A program made the position numbers and the translations under genes. Under the pieces are notes generated by a model. That model saw only the letters and a list, made by a program, of their open reading frames with translations, ran no database searches and had not been told where the DNA came from. Source: Leifsonia sp. EB41 (GTDB lineage Bacteria > Actinomycetota > Actinomycetes > Actinomycetales > Microbacteriaceae). Taken from it: a DNA stretch of 64,000 nt. The DNA lies in the NCBI RefSeq assembly GCF_041262565.1, contig NZ_JBGCCJ010000001.1, positions 62,001-126,000 of the forward strand, read 5' to 3'. Each line of letters opens with the position of its first letter. Positions within the stretch are counted from its first letter, which is position 1. Of the stretch, positions 33,249-41,837 are shown piece by piece.

Positions 33249-33254
33249 TAGGGT
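33249..33254 (+). promoter_or_regulatory. -10 box (TAGGGT), leaderless start
   Basis: TAGGGT ends 6 nt before GTG 33261 of the response regulator gene. The bases between are GGAGGG, too close to the start for a normal ribosome binding site. Confidence 0.5.
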
Positions 33255-33260
33255 GGAGGG

Positions 33261-33929
33261 GTGCGTGCTCCCGGCCCCCTCCGCCTCGTCGTCGCGGACG
33301 ACTCCGTCCTCCTGCGCGAGGGCCTGGTGCGCCTCTTCGACGAGGCCGGCTTCGAGACCGTCGGCGCATTCGGCGACGCCGACTCCCTGCTCGCGGCCCT
33401 CCCGTCGTCGGCGCCCGATGTGGCGGTGCTGGACGTCCGGATGCCGCCGACGTTCCGCGACGAGGGCGTCCGCGCCGCGTTGGAGCTGCGCGCGACCTTC
33501 CCGTCGGTCGGCGTCCTCCTGCTCAGCCAGTACGTGGAGGGCGCCTACGCGCAGGAGCTGCTGGCCAGCGGACGCGGCGGCACCGGCTACCTGCTGAAGG
33601 ACCGCATCGCCTCCCTCGACGAGCTGCGCGACGCCGTGACACGTATCGCCGCGGGCGGCACGGTCCTCGACCCGGAGGTCGTCCGCGAGCTGCTGGTGCG
33701 CCGCACCGACCCGCTCGCTGCGCTCACCCCGCGCGAGCGCGACGTCCTGACGCTGATGGCCGAGGGGCGCACGAACGCCGCGATCGCGGCGCGCCTGGTC
33801 ATCGGTGTGGGGGCCGTGGAGAAGAACGTGACCTCGATCTTCCAGAAGCTGGGACTGGAGGACTCGGGGGACGACCACCGCCGTGTTCTGGCGGTGCTGG
33901 CCTTCCTGCAGGCGGGTCTTCCCGCTTGA
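33261..33929 (+). CDS. NarL/FixJ-family response regulator
   Basis: The 222-residue protein has a receiver domain (about 7-120) with DD13-14, phosphoacceptor Asp58 (VLDVRMP) and Lys113 (YLLKD), and a LuxR-type HTH at about 155-212 (LTPRERDVLTLMAEGRTNAAIA, then EKNVTSIFQKLGL). Receptor and HTH spacing are normal. It is the probable partner of the kinase just upstream. The gap with repeated boxes and a -10 element suggests it can also be transcribed on its own. GTG 33261 is the start. Confidence 0.93.
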   Translation: MRAPGPLRLVVADDSVLLREGLVRLFDEAGFETVGAFGDADSLLAALPSSAPDVAVLDVRMPPTFRDEGVRAALELRATFPSVGVLLLSQYVEGAYAQELLASGRGGTGYLLKDRIASLDELRDAVTRIAAGGTVLDPEVVRELLVRRTDPLAALTPRERDVLTLMAEGRTNAAIAARLVIGVGAVEKNVTSIFQKLGLEDSGDDHRRVLAVLAFLQAGLPA

Positions 33930-33934
33930 CCGAC

Positions 33935-33954
33935 CGACCGAACGGTCGTCTTTT
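33935..33954 (+). terminator. Weak hairpin terminator
   Basis: CGACC-GAAC-GGTCG (33935-33948) followed by TCTTTT, 5 bases after the response regulator stop. The stem is short but the T-run is unusual for this window. Confidence 0.5.
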
Positions 33955-33986
33955 CACCCACGCGGCGGCGCGGCGCGCGTGGGCCG

Positions 33987-34018
33987 TTGACACACGATCG
34001 CCCGGAAGGCTCTAGTAT
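33987..34018 (+). promoter_or_regulatory. Promoter of glycosyltransferase/membrane protein pair
   Basis: A consensus -35 TTGACA lies at 33987-33992, with TCTAGT (34011-34016, spacing 18) or TAGTAT (34013-34018, spacing 20) as -10. Transcription would begin about 70 nt before ATG 34097, giving a leadered mRNA. Confidence 0.5.
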
Positions 34019-34096
34019 TCTTTCTCGGCCCCCGTTTTCGACGCGGGGCTCAGTGGCCCTCCGACCGGCCCTGTCCACGATCTGGATCTCCACCGA

Positions 34097-34849
34097 ATGC
34101 CCCCTTCCTTCTCGCATCATGCGCCGCGGCTCTCGGTCGTCGTACCCATTCACAACAGCGCCTTCGTGCTCGCCCGCACCATCGAGCGCTGGACCGCCCA
34201 CCTGACGGAGGGGCACACCGAGGTGATCCTGGTCGAGAACGGCTCGACCGACGTCACCTGGGAGCTCGCCCAGGAGCTGGCGCGGGACACCCCGCACGTC
34301 AAATTCGTCCTCCTGCAGAGCGAACGCGGCATGGGCAACGCCCTGCGGGCGGGCATCGCCGCCAGCCACGGGCACCGGGTCCTCCTGACCGCGGACGACC
34401 TGCCGTTCGACTTCGGCGACCTGGAGGAGGAGTCCAAGCTGGACCCGGTCCCGTCCGTCGTCATCGGCTCCAAGGCGCACCCCAGGTCCGAGATCTCGCG
34501 CGCCGTGCACCGCCGCCTGCTGACGCACGTCTACAAGCAGCTCCGGTCAGCGATCCTGGACTCGGAGGTCGGTGACTCGCAGGGGACCATCATCGCTGAC
34601 GGCGGATGGCTGCGTTCTGTCGCACCGTCCGTCTCGGAGCCGGGTTTCCTCTTCACCACCCAATTGATCTACATCGCCGAGCTGCTCGGCATCGATGTCG
34701 TCGAAGTGCCCGTGACCCTCTCGGCGGACCATGCGCCGAAGAAGTCGACCGTCCGTCTGGGGGATGTCTGGGAGATGGGGGCCGGACTGTTCCGGCTTCG
34801 CCGTCAGCGCAGGCAGATCCTTCAGCGCGTCCAGCAGGAAGCAGTGTGA
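34097..34849 (+). CDS. Family 2 glycosyltransferase
   Basis: The 250-residue protein is a GT-A fold family 2 glycosyltransferase: LSVVVPIHNSA (about residues 11-21), ILVENGSTDVTWELA, RGMGNALRAGIAASHG and the acidic LLTADDLPFDFGD (near 97-109), where a metal-nucleotide DxD-like site is expected. It lacks a transmembrane helix at the C-terminus, unlike many dolichol-phosphate mannose synthases it resembles. It may therefore act with the membrane protein encoded next, whose start overlaps its stop by 4 nt (GTGA). The sugar and acceptor are unknown; a lipid-linked sugar donor or wall polysaccharide is the likeliest context. Confidence 0.85.
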   Translation: MPPSFSHHAPRLSVVVPIHNSAFVLARTIERWTAHLTEGHTEVILVENGSTDVTWELAQELARDTPHVKFVLLQSERGMGNALRAGIAASHGHRVLLTADDLPFDFGDLEEESKLDPVPSVVIGSKAHPRSEISRAVHRRLLTHVYKQLRSAILDSEVGDSQGTIIADGGWLRSVAPSVSEPGFLFTTQLIYIAELLGIDVVEVPVTLSADHAPKKSTVRLGDVWEMGAGLFRLRRQRRQILQRVQQEAV

Positions 34850-36588
34850 GTGTGACCGAAAGCAAGCCGATGGAGTTCGTTCGACGGGCCGCGTCCTCCA
34901 CCTGGCTGATGGCGCTCGTGCTCGCCCTCCTCCTGGGCGTGCTCGTCAACTGGGGCTCCCCGCTGCTCGGCTACATCGCGGGTGTCGGCGACCACCAGGT
35001 GCTGTCGCCGCAGGGCATCCAATGGGCCAACCCGAACGCGTTCGTGGGCGACTGGTTCATGGCGGCCTCGCCGCAGCCGCACTGGTTCTTCGACATCGTC
35101 ACCTACCTGGGTGCGCTGGTCGGGCGCATCTCGATCGCCTACTTCCTGTTCTGGTGCGGCGGACTGATCGCCTTCGGCTTCGCGACGGCCATCCTCGCCA
35201 AGCACTGGACGCCGCGGACGCGCTGGGTCGCGGGAATCGCCTTCACGCTCGTCGCATCGCAGACGCCGTGGTCGATCGTCGGCACCGGTTCGCCGATGAT
35301 CTCGATGGCGCTTCCGGCCGTGACCGGCGGCTTCCTGGTGTACCTGTTCGCGGCCGCGCTCATCACCTCCCGCCGGGTGCTCACAGCGATCCTCGGCCCG
35401 GTGGTCGCCATCGTCCACGTGCAGGAGGGCAGCGTCGTGCTGATCATCCTGCTGGTCGTGCTGGCGATCGAGCTGTTCCGCGAGCGCCGGGTGGACTGGA
35501 TCCTGCTCATCGCTGCGGGAGCCACTGCGGTCTTCGTGATCTTCGGACTCCTCCTCCGTCCCGTCGCCGCGAACCTCTCCGACTTCGTCGAGGTCTGCAA
35601 CACCGTCATCCCCTACCACTGCGCCGCGCACACCTGGGCGGTCACCAAGATCTTCGGGGGGATCGGCCTGATCGCCCTGTCGGCGCTCACAGTCTTCTTC
35701 GTGGCGCGGCGGGAGCGGATCTTCTGGCTGGCCGGAGTCGCCCTGCCGGGCCTCGGGCTGCTGCTCGGGATGCTGTCCGACTTCTTCCAGATCCCGGTCG
35801 TCGGCGAGCTGGCGCAGGCCACCAACGTCTACCGCCTCGCTGCGCTCGTCCTCCCGTTCGGGGTCTGGGGCATCCTCTACCCGCTGCTCAAGCCGGAGTG
35901 GAGCCGGCGCTACGCGGTGATCGTCGGGGTGTGGGTCGTCAGTCTCGGCCTCTTCCTCGTCGACCCGAACTGGTATCAGGTCTACGCCAAGAACCCGGCG
36001 TTCCTCATCGGCATCCTCGTCTGCGCCGGCTTCGTCGTGCTCGGAGCCAGGTATCTGGGCAGCAGGTACTCCGGCGAGTTCATCACGGGGGTCGGGGCCC
36101 TCAGCCTCGGAATGCTGTTCGTGCTGATGACCGCGGTCAGCGGCCAGTTGATCGCGCGGCCACTGACCATCACCTTCACCCCGGACGCGTATATCCGGCA
36201 GTGGGGCCGTTCGGCCGAGCGGATCGTCCCAGTCGGCGAACAACTCGTCGCCCCTCCCATGAGCTCGTGGGTCAAGCTGGCGACCGAGCGCGGCGTGGTG
36301 GCCGACTGCAAGGACGTCCCCTACGGCGGCACGGCCTGGAAGCAGTGGAAGGAACGCCTGACCGACCTCGGCGGCGTCGAGCAGTGCGTCGGCGCCCACC
36401 CGGCCCAGTTCGGCGCCCTCGACGGCCCCCAGCTCGTCGACCTCGCCGCCAAGTACAAGTCCCACTACATCGTCCTCGACGGCACCTCGCCCGACCAGAT
36501 CACCGAACTCCAGGACCTCGGCTGGAAGAAGGTCGTGAAGCCGGTGGGGGACATCACGGCTGTGCTGATGAAGAGCCCGGACGCCTGA
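34846..36588 (+). CDS. Polytopic membrane protein, possibly GT-C-like
   Basis: The 580-residue protein has about 11 predicted membrane helices between residues 20 and 440, then a soluble C-terminal part of about 140 residues that contains Cys-x-x-x-Pro-Tyr (DCKDVPYGG) and Trp-rich motifs (WKQWKERL). An extracytoplasmic loop after helix 1 (about 40-75) holds acidic and aromatic residues, as in GT-C lipid-sugar transferases, but no definite catalytic motif is found. The C-terminal part resembles the small domain seen at the end of some bacterial membrane proteins (DUF6798-like), which I cannot confirm. It is coupled to the family 2 glycosyltransferase by overlap, so a joint role in a surface glycan is the best guess. 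Confidence 0.8.
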   Translation: MSVTESKPMEFVRRAASSTWLMALVLALLLGVLVNWGSPLLGYIAGVGDHQVLSPQGIQWANPNAFVGDWFMAASPQPHWFFDIVTYLGALVGRISIAYFLFWCGGLIAFGFATAILAKHWTPRTRWVAGIAFTLVASQTPWSIVGTGSPMISMALPAVTGGFLVYLFAAALITSRRVLTAILGPVVAIVHVQEGSVVLIILLVVLAIELFRERRVDWILLIAAGATAVFVIFGLLLRPVAANLSDFVEVCNTVIPYHCAAHTWAVTKIFGGIGLIALSALTVFFVARRERIFWLAGVALPGLGLLLGMLSDFFQIPVVGELAQATNVYRLAALVLPFGVWGILYPLLKPEWSRRYAVIVGVWVVSLGLFLVDPNWYQVYAKNPAFLIGILVCAGFVVLGARYLGSRYSGEFITGVGALSLGMLFVLMTAVSGQLIARPLTITFTPDAYIRQWGRSAERIVPVGEQLVAPPMSSWVKLATERGVVADCKDVPYGGTAWKQWKERLTDLGGVEQCVGAHPAQFGALDGPQLVDLAAKYKSHYIVLDGTSPDQITELQDLGWKKVVKPVGDITAVLMKSPDA

Positions 36589-36600
36589 CGGCGGATGCGG

Positions 36601-36636
36601 AGAACGCCCCCACCCGGTATCGGGTGGGGGCGTTCT
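36601..36636 (+). terminator. Terminator after membrane protein gene
   Basis: A perfect 16-bp stem (36601-36616 with 36621-36636) with loop GTAT, 12 bases after the stop, before the oppositely oriented tRNA-Gly. Confidence 0.85.
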
Positions 36637-36646
36637 GCTGTGTCGG

Positions 36647-36717
36647 AGGGGATGACGGGAATCGAACCCGCGTAATCAGTTTGGAAGACTGAGGCTCTAC
36701 CATTGAGCTACATCCCC
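36647..36717 (-). tRNA. tRNA-Gly (TCC)
   Basis: The minus strand gives acceptor GGGGATG paired with CATCCCC, D-arm GCTCAATGGTAGAGC, anticodon stem TCAGT/ACTGA holding CTTCCAA with anticodon TCC, and a T-arm GCGGGTTCGATTCCCGT. CCA is not encoded. Confidence 0.95.
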
Positions 36718-36818
36718 GAAGGCCGTCCTCTGCGGATGGCCGACGACCATCGTAGTACACGCGGGGGGTTGCCCGCGTGCAGTAGACTTGCGCACGGTCT
36801 TTCGCACCGCTTTGAAGC

Positions 36819-36893
36819 CGGGGCGTAGCTCAGCTTGGCTAGAGCGCCCGCTTTGGGAGCGGGAGGTCGCAGGTTCGAATCCTGTCGCCCCGA
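36819..36893 (+). tRNA. tRNA-Pro (TGG)
   Basis: Acceptor CGGGGCG pairs with CGCCCCG. The D-arm is GCTCAGCTTGGCTAGAGC, the anticodon loop between CCGC and GCGG carries TGG, and the T-arm is GCAGGTTCGAATCCTGT. CCA is not encoded. It lies directly upstream of tig and could share its promoter region. Confidence 0.96.
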
Positions 36894-36953
36894 CGAGGAC
36901 CTCGTTCCTTGCGAGTAGACCATCGTTCGAACACTCAGGAGAACCCAGACATC

Positions 36954-38345
36954 GTGAAGACCACGGTCGAGAAGCTCAGCCCCACGCGCACCAAGCTCAT
37001 CATCTCGGTGACGCCGGAGGAACTGCAGCCGTCCATCAAGCACGCCTACGAGCACATCGCGGAGCAGGTGAGCATCCCCGGTTTCCGCAAGGGCAAGGTG
37101 CCGCCGCCCATCATCGACCAGCGGGTCGGCAAGGCCGCCGTGCTCGAGCACGCGGTCAACGAAGGCCTCGACACCTTCTACCGCCAGGCGGTCGAGGAGA
37201 ACGACGTGCGTCCGCTCGGCCGGCCGCAGGCCGACATCACCGAGTGGCCCAGCGAGAGCGACTTCTCGGGTGACCTTCTGCTCACCATCGAGGTCGACAC
37301 CCGCCCGGAGGTCACCCTTCCCGACTTCGGCGACATCACCCTCACCGTCGACGCCGCCGAGGTGTCCGTCGACGATGTCGAGGAGGAGCTCGACCGCCTG
37401 CGCAGCCGCTTCGGCACGCTCGTGACGGTCGACCGCCCGGCCAAGTCCGGCGACTTCGCCCAGATCGACCTGACCGCCGTCATCGGCGGCGAGGAGGTCG
37501 ACACCGCCGCGAACATCTCCTACGAGATCGGCTCCGGCGAGCTCATCGAGGGCATCGACGAGGCGCTCGACACGCTGACCGCCGGCGAGACCACCACCTT
37601 CGAGGCCCCGCTCATGGGCGGCGACCACGAGGGCGAGAACGCGCAGATCACCGTCACCCTCAACGCCGTCAAGGAGCGCGAGCTCCCGGAGGCCGACGAC
37701 GACTTCGCGCAGATCGCCAGCGAGTTCGACACGATCGGCGAGCTCCGCACCAGCCTCCGCGGCCAGGTCGAGCGCGCCAAGTCGTTCGGCCAGGGCACCG
37801 CGGCGCGCGACCAGCTGGTCGACAAGCTGCTCGAGCTGGTCGAGATCCCGGTCCCCGCCTCGCTGGTCGAGGACGAGGTGCACCGCCACCTCGAGCAGGA
37901 GAACCGTCTCGAGGACGACGAGCACCGCGCCGAGGTCACCGAGTCGAGCGAGAAGACCTTCCGCACGCAGATCCTCCTCGACGAGGTCGCGCAGGCGGAG
38001 GACGTCAAGGTCAGCCAGGACGAGCTCACCCAGTACCTCGTGCAGGGCGCCGCCCAGTACGGCATGGACCCGAACGAGTTCGTCAAGATCCTCAGCGAGA
38101 ACGGCCAGATCCCCTCGATGGTCGGCGAGGTCGCCCGCAACAAGGCGCTCGCGATCATCCTCGGCAAGACCGAGGTCGTCGACTCCAACGGCAAGAAGGT
38201 CGACCTCACCGAGTTCGTCGCCCTCCCCGAGGACGAGGACGAGGACGCTGCGGACGAGGACGCCGCGGCCGACGACGCCGCTGCCGAGGCCCCGGCCGCC
38301 GAGGAGAAGCCGAAGAAGCGCGCCGCCAAGAAGAAGGCCGAGTAA
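36954..38345 (+). CDS. tig: Trigger factor, ribosome-associated chaperone
   Basis: Trigger factor binds at the ribosomal tunnel exit and helps nascent chains fold; its middle domain is a peptidyl-prolyl isomerase. The 463-residue protein has the ribosome-docking GFRKGKVP signature (near residues 43-50), an FKBP-type domain at about 155-240 ([17 protein letters not shown], then [17 protein letters not shown]), and a long helical C-terminal chaperone domain. The tail (about 425-463) is an acidic Asp/Ala stretch followed by a Lys-rich end, common in actinobacteria. GTG 36954 is chosen with an AGGAGA site upstream. The gene order tig-clpP-clpP-clpX follows the widespread arrangement, here with a TPR gene inserted. 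Confidence 0.96.
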   Translation: MKTTVEKLSPTRTKLIISVTPEELQPSIKHAYEHIAEQVSIPGFRKGKVPPPIIDQRVGKAAVLEHAVNEGLDTFYRQAVEENDVRPLGRPQADITEWPSESDFSGDLLLTIEVDTRPEVTLPDFGDITLTVDAAEVSVDDVEEELDRLRSRFGTLVTVDRPAKSGDFAQIDLTAVIGGEEVDTAANISYEIGSGELIEGIDEALDTLTAGETTTFEAPLMGGDHEGENAQITVTLNAVKERELPEADDDFAQIASEFDTIGELRTSLRGQVERAKSFGQGTAARDQLVDKLLELVEIPVPASLVEDEVHRHLEQENRLEDDEHRAEVTESSEKTFRTQILLDEVAQAEDVKVSQDELTQYLVQGAAQYGMDPNEFVKILSENGQIPSMVGEVARNKALAIILGKTEVVDSNGKKVDLTEFVALPEDEDEDAADEDAAADDAAAEAPAAEEKPKKRAAKKKAE

Positions 38346-38355
38346 CACCGTCCGC

Positions 38356-38391
38356 ACGAAGGCCGGGCACCCACGGGTGCCCGGCCTTCGT
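38356..38391 (+). terminator. Terminator of tig
   Basis: A 16-17 bp perfect stem (38356-38372 with 38375-38391) lies 10 bases after the tig stop. It isolates tig from the clp genes. Confidence 0.85.
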
Positions 38392-38406
38392 CGCGCCAGC
38401 CACGAT

Positions 38407-38464
38407 CTATCTGGCAGGACACGCCGTCGACGGACGTGTGCCGACGGCGTGTTCTGTCAGATAG
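38407..38464. repeat. Long imperfect palindrome
   Basis: Arms 38407-38429 and 38442-38464 pair over 23 positions, with only two G-T wobble positions and a terminal mismatch, around a 12-nt loop. It lies between the tig terminator and the TPR gene promoter region, so a second terminator is not needed there. Sequence differs from the palindromes at 14555 and 52287. Confidence 0.75.
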
Positions 38465-38506
38465 GTGGCGGGCGATAGCGTTGGCCCAGCGGGACGAGGG
38501 GGCGAC

Positions 38507-38992
38507 ATGGACGACTGGCGGCAGCGGGTGGACGCGGTGTGGGCGACGGCCGACGAGCGGGGGGAGGAGGGCACGGTCGCGTCGATCGACGCGCTGGTCG
38601 TCGAGCGCCCGGAGGGCGACCCGGTCGCGCTCTTCGAGGCGGCCGGCGCACGTGACTTCGCGGGCCGGGAGGCGGAGGCCGAACCCCTCTACCGAGCCGC
38701 CCTCGCGAACGGGCTGACCGAGCCGGAGCGCGGGCAGGCGATTGTCCAGCTCGCGAGCACGCTCCGCAACCTCGGCCGGCCCGGCGAGGCCCTCGCGCTG
38801 CTGCGCGACCTCCTGGAGGCGGAGCCGGAGCATCCGCTCGCCGGCGCCGCCCACGCCTTCGCCGCGCTGGCCTTGTTCGACGACGGCCTCCCGGCAGACG
38901 CGCTGCGGGAGTCGCTGCGCGCACTCGTCCCGCACCTGCCGCAGTACGGCCGGGCGGTGGAGGCCTACGCCGCCGCGCTCGACGACGACTGA
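38507..38992 (+). CDS. Tetratricopeptide repeat protein
   Basis: The 161-residue soluble protein reads as helical pairs with TPR spacing: [25 protein letters not shown], then [26 protein letters not shown], then [26 protein letters not shown]. This gives about three tetratricopeptide repeats, a scaffold for protein contacts. The charged N-terminus has a Trp ([12 protein letters not shown]). ATG 38507 follows a GAGGGGG site. It sits between tig and clpP1 but no direct role in the Clp system is known to me, so the link is positional only. Confidence 0.85.
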   Translation: MDDWRQRVDAVWATADERGEEGTVASIDALVVERPEGDPVALFEAAGARDFAGREAEAEPLYRAALANGLTEPERGQAIVQLASTLRNLGRPGEALALLRDLLEAEPEHPLAGAAHAFAALALFDDGLPADALRESLRALVPHLPQYGRAVEAYAAALDDD

Positions 38993-39104
38993 CGCGCCGC
39001 GCCCGACCCGGCGCGACACCCGCTCTGCCCAGGGCGAACACCGCGGTAAAGCGTCCCGCGCTCCGATAGATTCGATCACAAGCGACAAAGGAAACGGAGC
39101 GAAC

Positions 39105-39698
39105 ATGGCCGACATGGGTATCCAGCCCAATGTTTTCGACAGACTGCTGAAGGACCGCATCATCTGGCTCGGTTCCGAGGTGCGCGACGACAACGCCAAC
39201 GAGATCGCCGCGAAGCTGCTGCTCCTTGCCGCAGAAGACCCCAAGCGCGACATCTACCTCTACATCAACTCGCCCGGCGGCTCGATCACCGCGGGCATGG
39301 CCATCTACGACACGATGCAGTTCGTCCCGAACGACATCGTCACGGTCGGCATCGGCATGGCCGCCTCGATGGGTCAGCTGCTGCTGACGGCCGGCACCAA
39401 GGGCAAGCGGTACATCACGCCGAACGCCCGCGTGCTGCTGCACCAGCCGCACGGCGGCTTCGGCGGCACGGCCAGCGACATCCAGACGCAGGCCCAGCTC
39501 ATCCTCGACATGAAGAAGCGCCTGGCCGAGATCACGGCAGCGGCGACCGGCAAGTCGACCGAGCAGATCAACGCCGACGGCGACCGCGACCGCTGGTTCA
39601 GCGCCCAGGAGGCCCTGGACTACGGCTTCGTCGACCACATCCGGGAGTCCGCTCTGGACGTCTCGGGCGGCGGCGGCACCGACCAGGAATCCAAGTAG
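39105..39698 (+). CDS. clpP1: ATP-dependent Clp protease proteolytic subunit 1
   Basis: ClpP forms the barrel-shaped peptidase that degrades proteins fed by ClpX or ClpC. The 197-residue protein has the catalytic triad Ser88 (GMAASMG), His113 (LLHQPHGG) and an Asp near residue 162, and the handle-forming [20 protein letters not shown]. Actinobacteria carry two different ClpP subunits that assemble into a mixed ClpP1P2 complex; this one is followed by the second copy after 28 bases. ATG 39105 has a GGAGCG site. The two clpP genes form one transcript, ending before clpX. Confidence 0.96.
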   Translation: MADMGIQPNVFDRLLKDRIIWLGSEVRDDNANEIAAKLLLLAAEDPKRDIYLYINSPGGSITAGMAIYDTMQFVPNDIVTVGIGMAASMGQLLLTAGTKGKRYITPNARVLLHQPHGGFGGTASDIQTQAQLILDMKKRLAEITAAATGKSTEQINADGDRDRWFSAQEALDYGFVDHIRESALDVSGGGGTDQESK

Positions 39699-39726
39699 CG
39701 GCCGCCGGAAGGACAAGGACATCACT

Positions 39727-40386
39727 ATGAACACCCCCATGCTCGGCGGGTCGGCCCTCCAGGCGCCCGGAGCCCGCTACATCCTCCCGTCGTTCGAGGA
39801 GCGCACGGCCTACGGCTACAAGCGGCAGGACCCGTACGCGAAGCTCTTCGAGGACCGCATCATCTTCCTCGGTGTGCAGGTCGACGACGCCTCGGCCGAC
39901 GACATCATGGCCCAGCTCCTCGTGCTCGAGAGCCAGGACCCGGACCGCGACATCGTCATGTACATCAACTCGCCCGGCGGCTCGTTCACGGCCATGACCG
40001 CGATCTACGACACGATGCAGTACATCCGCCCGCAGATCCAGACCGTGGTGCTCGGCCAGGCGGCCTCCGCCGCGGCCGTGCTGACCGCCGCCGGAACCCC
40101 CGGCAAGCGCCTGGCGCTGCCGAACGCGCGCATCCTCATCCACCAGCCCGCCGTCGGCGAGGCCGGTCAGGGGCAGGCGTCCGACATCGAGATCCAGGCC
40201 AACGAGATCATGCGCATGCGCACCTGGCTGGAGGAGACGCTCGCCAAGCACTCCAACCGCTCGGTCGCGCAGGTCAACAAGGACATCGACCGCGACAAGA
40301 TCCTGTCGGCCGACGAGGCGCTGGAGTACGGCCTCATCGACCAGGTGCTGACCAGCCGCAAGACGCTGCCGGCGCTCGTCAAGTAA
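39727..40386 (+). CDS. clpP2: ATP-dependent Clp protease proteolytic subunit 2
   Basis: The 219-residue second ClpP has Ser114 (GQAASAAAVL), His139 (ILIHQPAV) and the [20 protein letters not shown] handle. Its N-terminus is longer than that of ClpP1 by about 25 residues, as in ClpP2 subunits of other actinobacteria. It lies 28 bases after clpP1 with an AGGACAAGGAC ribosome site, so both subunits are made from one mRNA. A hairpin after the stop separates it from clpX. Confidence 0.96.
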   Translation: MNTPMLGGSALQAPGARYILPSFEERTAYGYKRQDPYAKLFEDRIIFLGVQVDDASADDIMAQLLVLESQDPDRDIVMYINSPGGSFTAMTAIYDTMQYIRPQIQTVVLGQAASAAAVLTAAGTPGKRLALPNARILIHQPAVGEAGQGQASDIEIQANEIMRMRTWLEETLAKHSNRSVAQVNKDIDRDKILSADEALEYGLIDQVLTSRKTLPALVK

Positions 40387-40398
40387 CCCCGCGTCGCC

Positions 40399-40432
40399 GA
40401 ACGCCCCCGCCCACGCAGGACGGGGGCGTTTC
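40399..40432 (+). terminator. Terminator of clpP1P2
   Basis: A 10-bp stem (40400-40409 with 40421-40430) of AACGCCCCCG with an 11-nt loop, followed by TCGCGTTTCG, 13 bases after the clpP2 stop. Confidence 0.7.
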
Positions 40433-40562
40433 GCGTTTCGGGGAACGGGCGTGTCTGCTCCTGGCATAAGGGCCCCGCGTGTCGAATCGCCCCCGGTGCG
40501 CCCCAATGTCGCCGTCTCGGGTTAGGCTCGACGGAGACACCCGAAGAAGGAGGGGGAGACGG

Positions 40563-41837
40563 ATGGCACGCATCGGGGAGAGCGCCGATCTGCTCAAGTG
40601 TTCCTTCTGTGGCAAGAGCCAGAAGCAGGTACAGCAGCTGATCGCCGGTCCTGGCGTGTACATCTGCGACGAGTGCGTCGAGCTCTGCAACGAGATCATC
40701 GAGGAGCGGCTCGCCGAGGCGGGCGAGGAGGCGTCGGGTGAGTTCGACCTCCCGAAACCGAAGGAGATCTTCGGCTTCCTCGAGGAGTACGTCATCGGCC
40801 AGGAGCAGGCGAAGCGCGCCCTGGCCGTCGCCGTCTACAACCACTACAAGCGGGTGCGGGCCAAGCAGACCCTCACCTCGGCCGACGCTATGGACGACGT
40901 CGAGATCGCCAAGTCGAACATCCTGCTGATCGGCCCCACCGGCTGCGGCAAGACCTACCTGGCCCAGACGCTCGCCCGCCGGCTCAACGTGCCGTTCGCG
41001 GTCGCCGACGCCACCGCTCTGACGGAGGCCGGCTACGTGGGCGAGGACGTCGAGAACATCCTGCTCAAGCTCATCCAGGCCGCCGACTACGACGTCAAGC
41101 GCGCCGAGACCGGCATCATCTACATCGACGAGGTCGACAAGATCGCCCGCAAGGCCGAGAACCCGTCGATCACGCGCGACGTCTCGGGCGAGGGCGTGCA
41201 GCAGGCGCTGCTGAAGATCCTGGAGGGCACCGTCGCCTCCGTCCCGCCGCAGGGCGGCCGCAAGCACCCGCACCAGGAGTTCATCCAGATCGACACGACG
41301 AACGTGCTGTTCATCGTGGCCGGCGCCTTCGCCGGGCTGGAGGACATCATCTCCTCGCGTGCGGGCAAGAAGGGCATCGGCTTCGGCGCCCCGCTGCACT
41401 CCAAGGGCGACGACATCAACCTCTTCTCCGAGGTGCTGCCGGAGGACCTGCACAAGTTCGGCCTCATCCCCGAGTTCATCGGCCGCCTGCCGGTCGTGAC
41501 CACGGTGACGCCGCTCGACCAGGACGCGCTCATGCAGATCCTGACCGTGCCGAAGAACGCGCTCGTGCGGCAGTATCAGCGCATGTTCGAGCTCGACGGC
41601 GTGCAGCTCGAGTTCGAGCACGCGGCCCTGGAGTCGATCGCCGACCTCGCGGTGCTCCGCAAGACCGGCGCCCGCGGCCTCCGCGCGATCATGGAGGAGG
41701 TGCTCGGCCCGATCATGTTCGAGGTGCCGTCCAGCTCCGAGGTCGCCCGGGTCGTGGTCACCAAGGAGGCTGTGCTCGAGAACGCGGCTCCGACTATCGT
41801 CCCGCACCGCCCGCGGCGCGAGGAGAAGTCGGCGTAA
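40563..41837 (+). CDS. clpX: ATP-dependent Clp protease ATP-binding subunit ClpX
   Basis: ClpX unfolds tagged proteins and passes them to ClpP. The 424-residue protein starts with a zinc-binding domain (Cys13, Cys16, Cys35, Cys38), then an AAA+ domain with Walker A GPTGCGKT (about 124-131), Walker [11 protein letters not shown], the ERGEVGVQ-like [14 protein letters not shown] block, the pore-loop GYVGEDVE, and sensor motifs with the IGF-type loop KKGIGFGAP. The start has GAAGGAGGGGGAGAC upstream. Its last 44 bases overlap the end of the convergent ClC-type gene. Confidence 0.97.
   Translation: MARIGESADLLKCSFCGKSQKQVQQLIAGPGVYICDECVELCNEIIEERLAEAGEEASGEFDLPKPKEIFGFLEEYVIGQEQAKRALAVAVYNHYKRVRAKQTLTSADAMDDVEIAKSNILLIGPTGCGKTYLAQTLARRLNVPFAVADATALTEAGYVGEDVENILLKLIQAADYDVKRAETGIIYIDEVDKIARKAENPSITRDVSGEGVQQALLKILEGTVASVPPQGGRKHPHQEFIQIDTTNVLFIVAGAFAGLEDIISSRAGKKGIGFGAPLHSKGDDINLFSEVLPEDLHKFGLIPEFIGRLPVVTTVTPLDQDALMQILTVPKNALVRQYQRMFELDGVQLEFEHAALESIADLAVLRKTGARGLRAIMEEVLGPIMFEVPSSSEVARVVVTKEAVLENAAPTIVPHRPRREEKSA

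Noticed and set aside
34606-34845. Upstream extension of the polytopic membrane protein frame
   Set aside because: It overlaps the glycosyltransferase gene in another frame; GTG 34846 gives the expected 4-nt overlap and a ribosome site.
36708-38357. 549-residue open frame on the minus strand
   Set aside because: Antisense to tig and tRNA-Pro; Leu/Val/Asp-rich shadow without motif.
38993-39104. ClgR-type operator upstream of clpP1
   Set aside because: CGC and GCG half-sites are present (CGCGGTAAAGCG), but their spacing is 6 instead of 5 and the flanking bases do not fit well.
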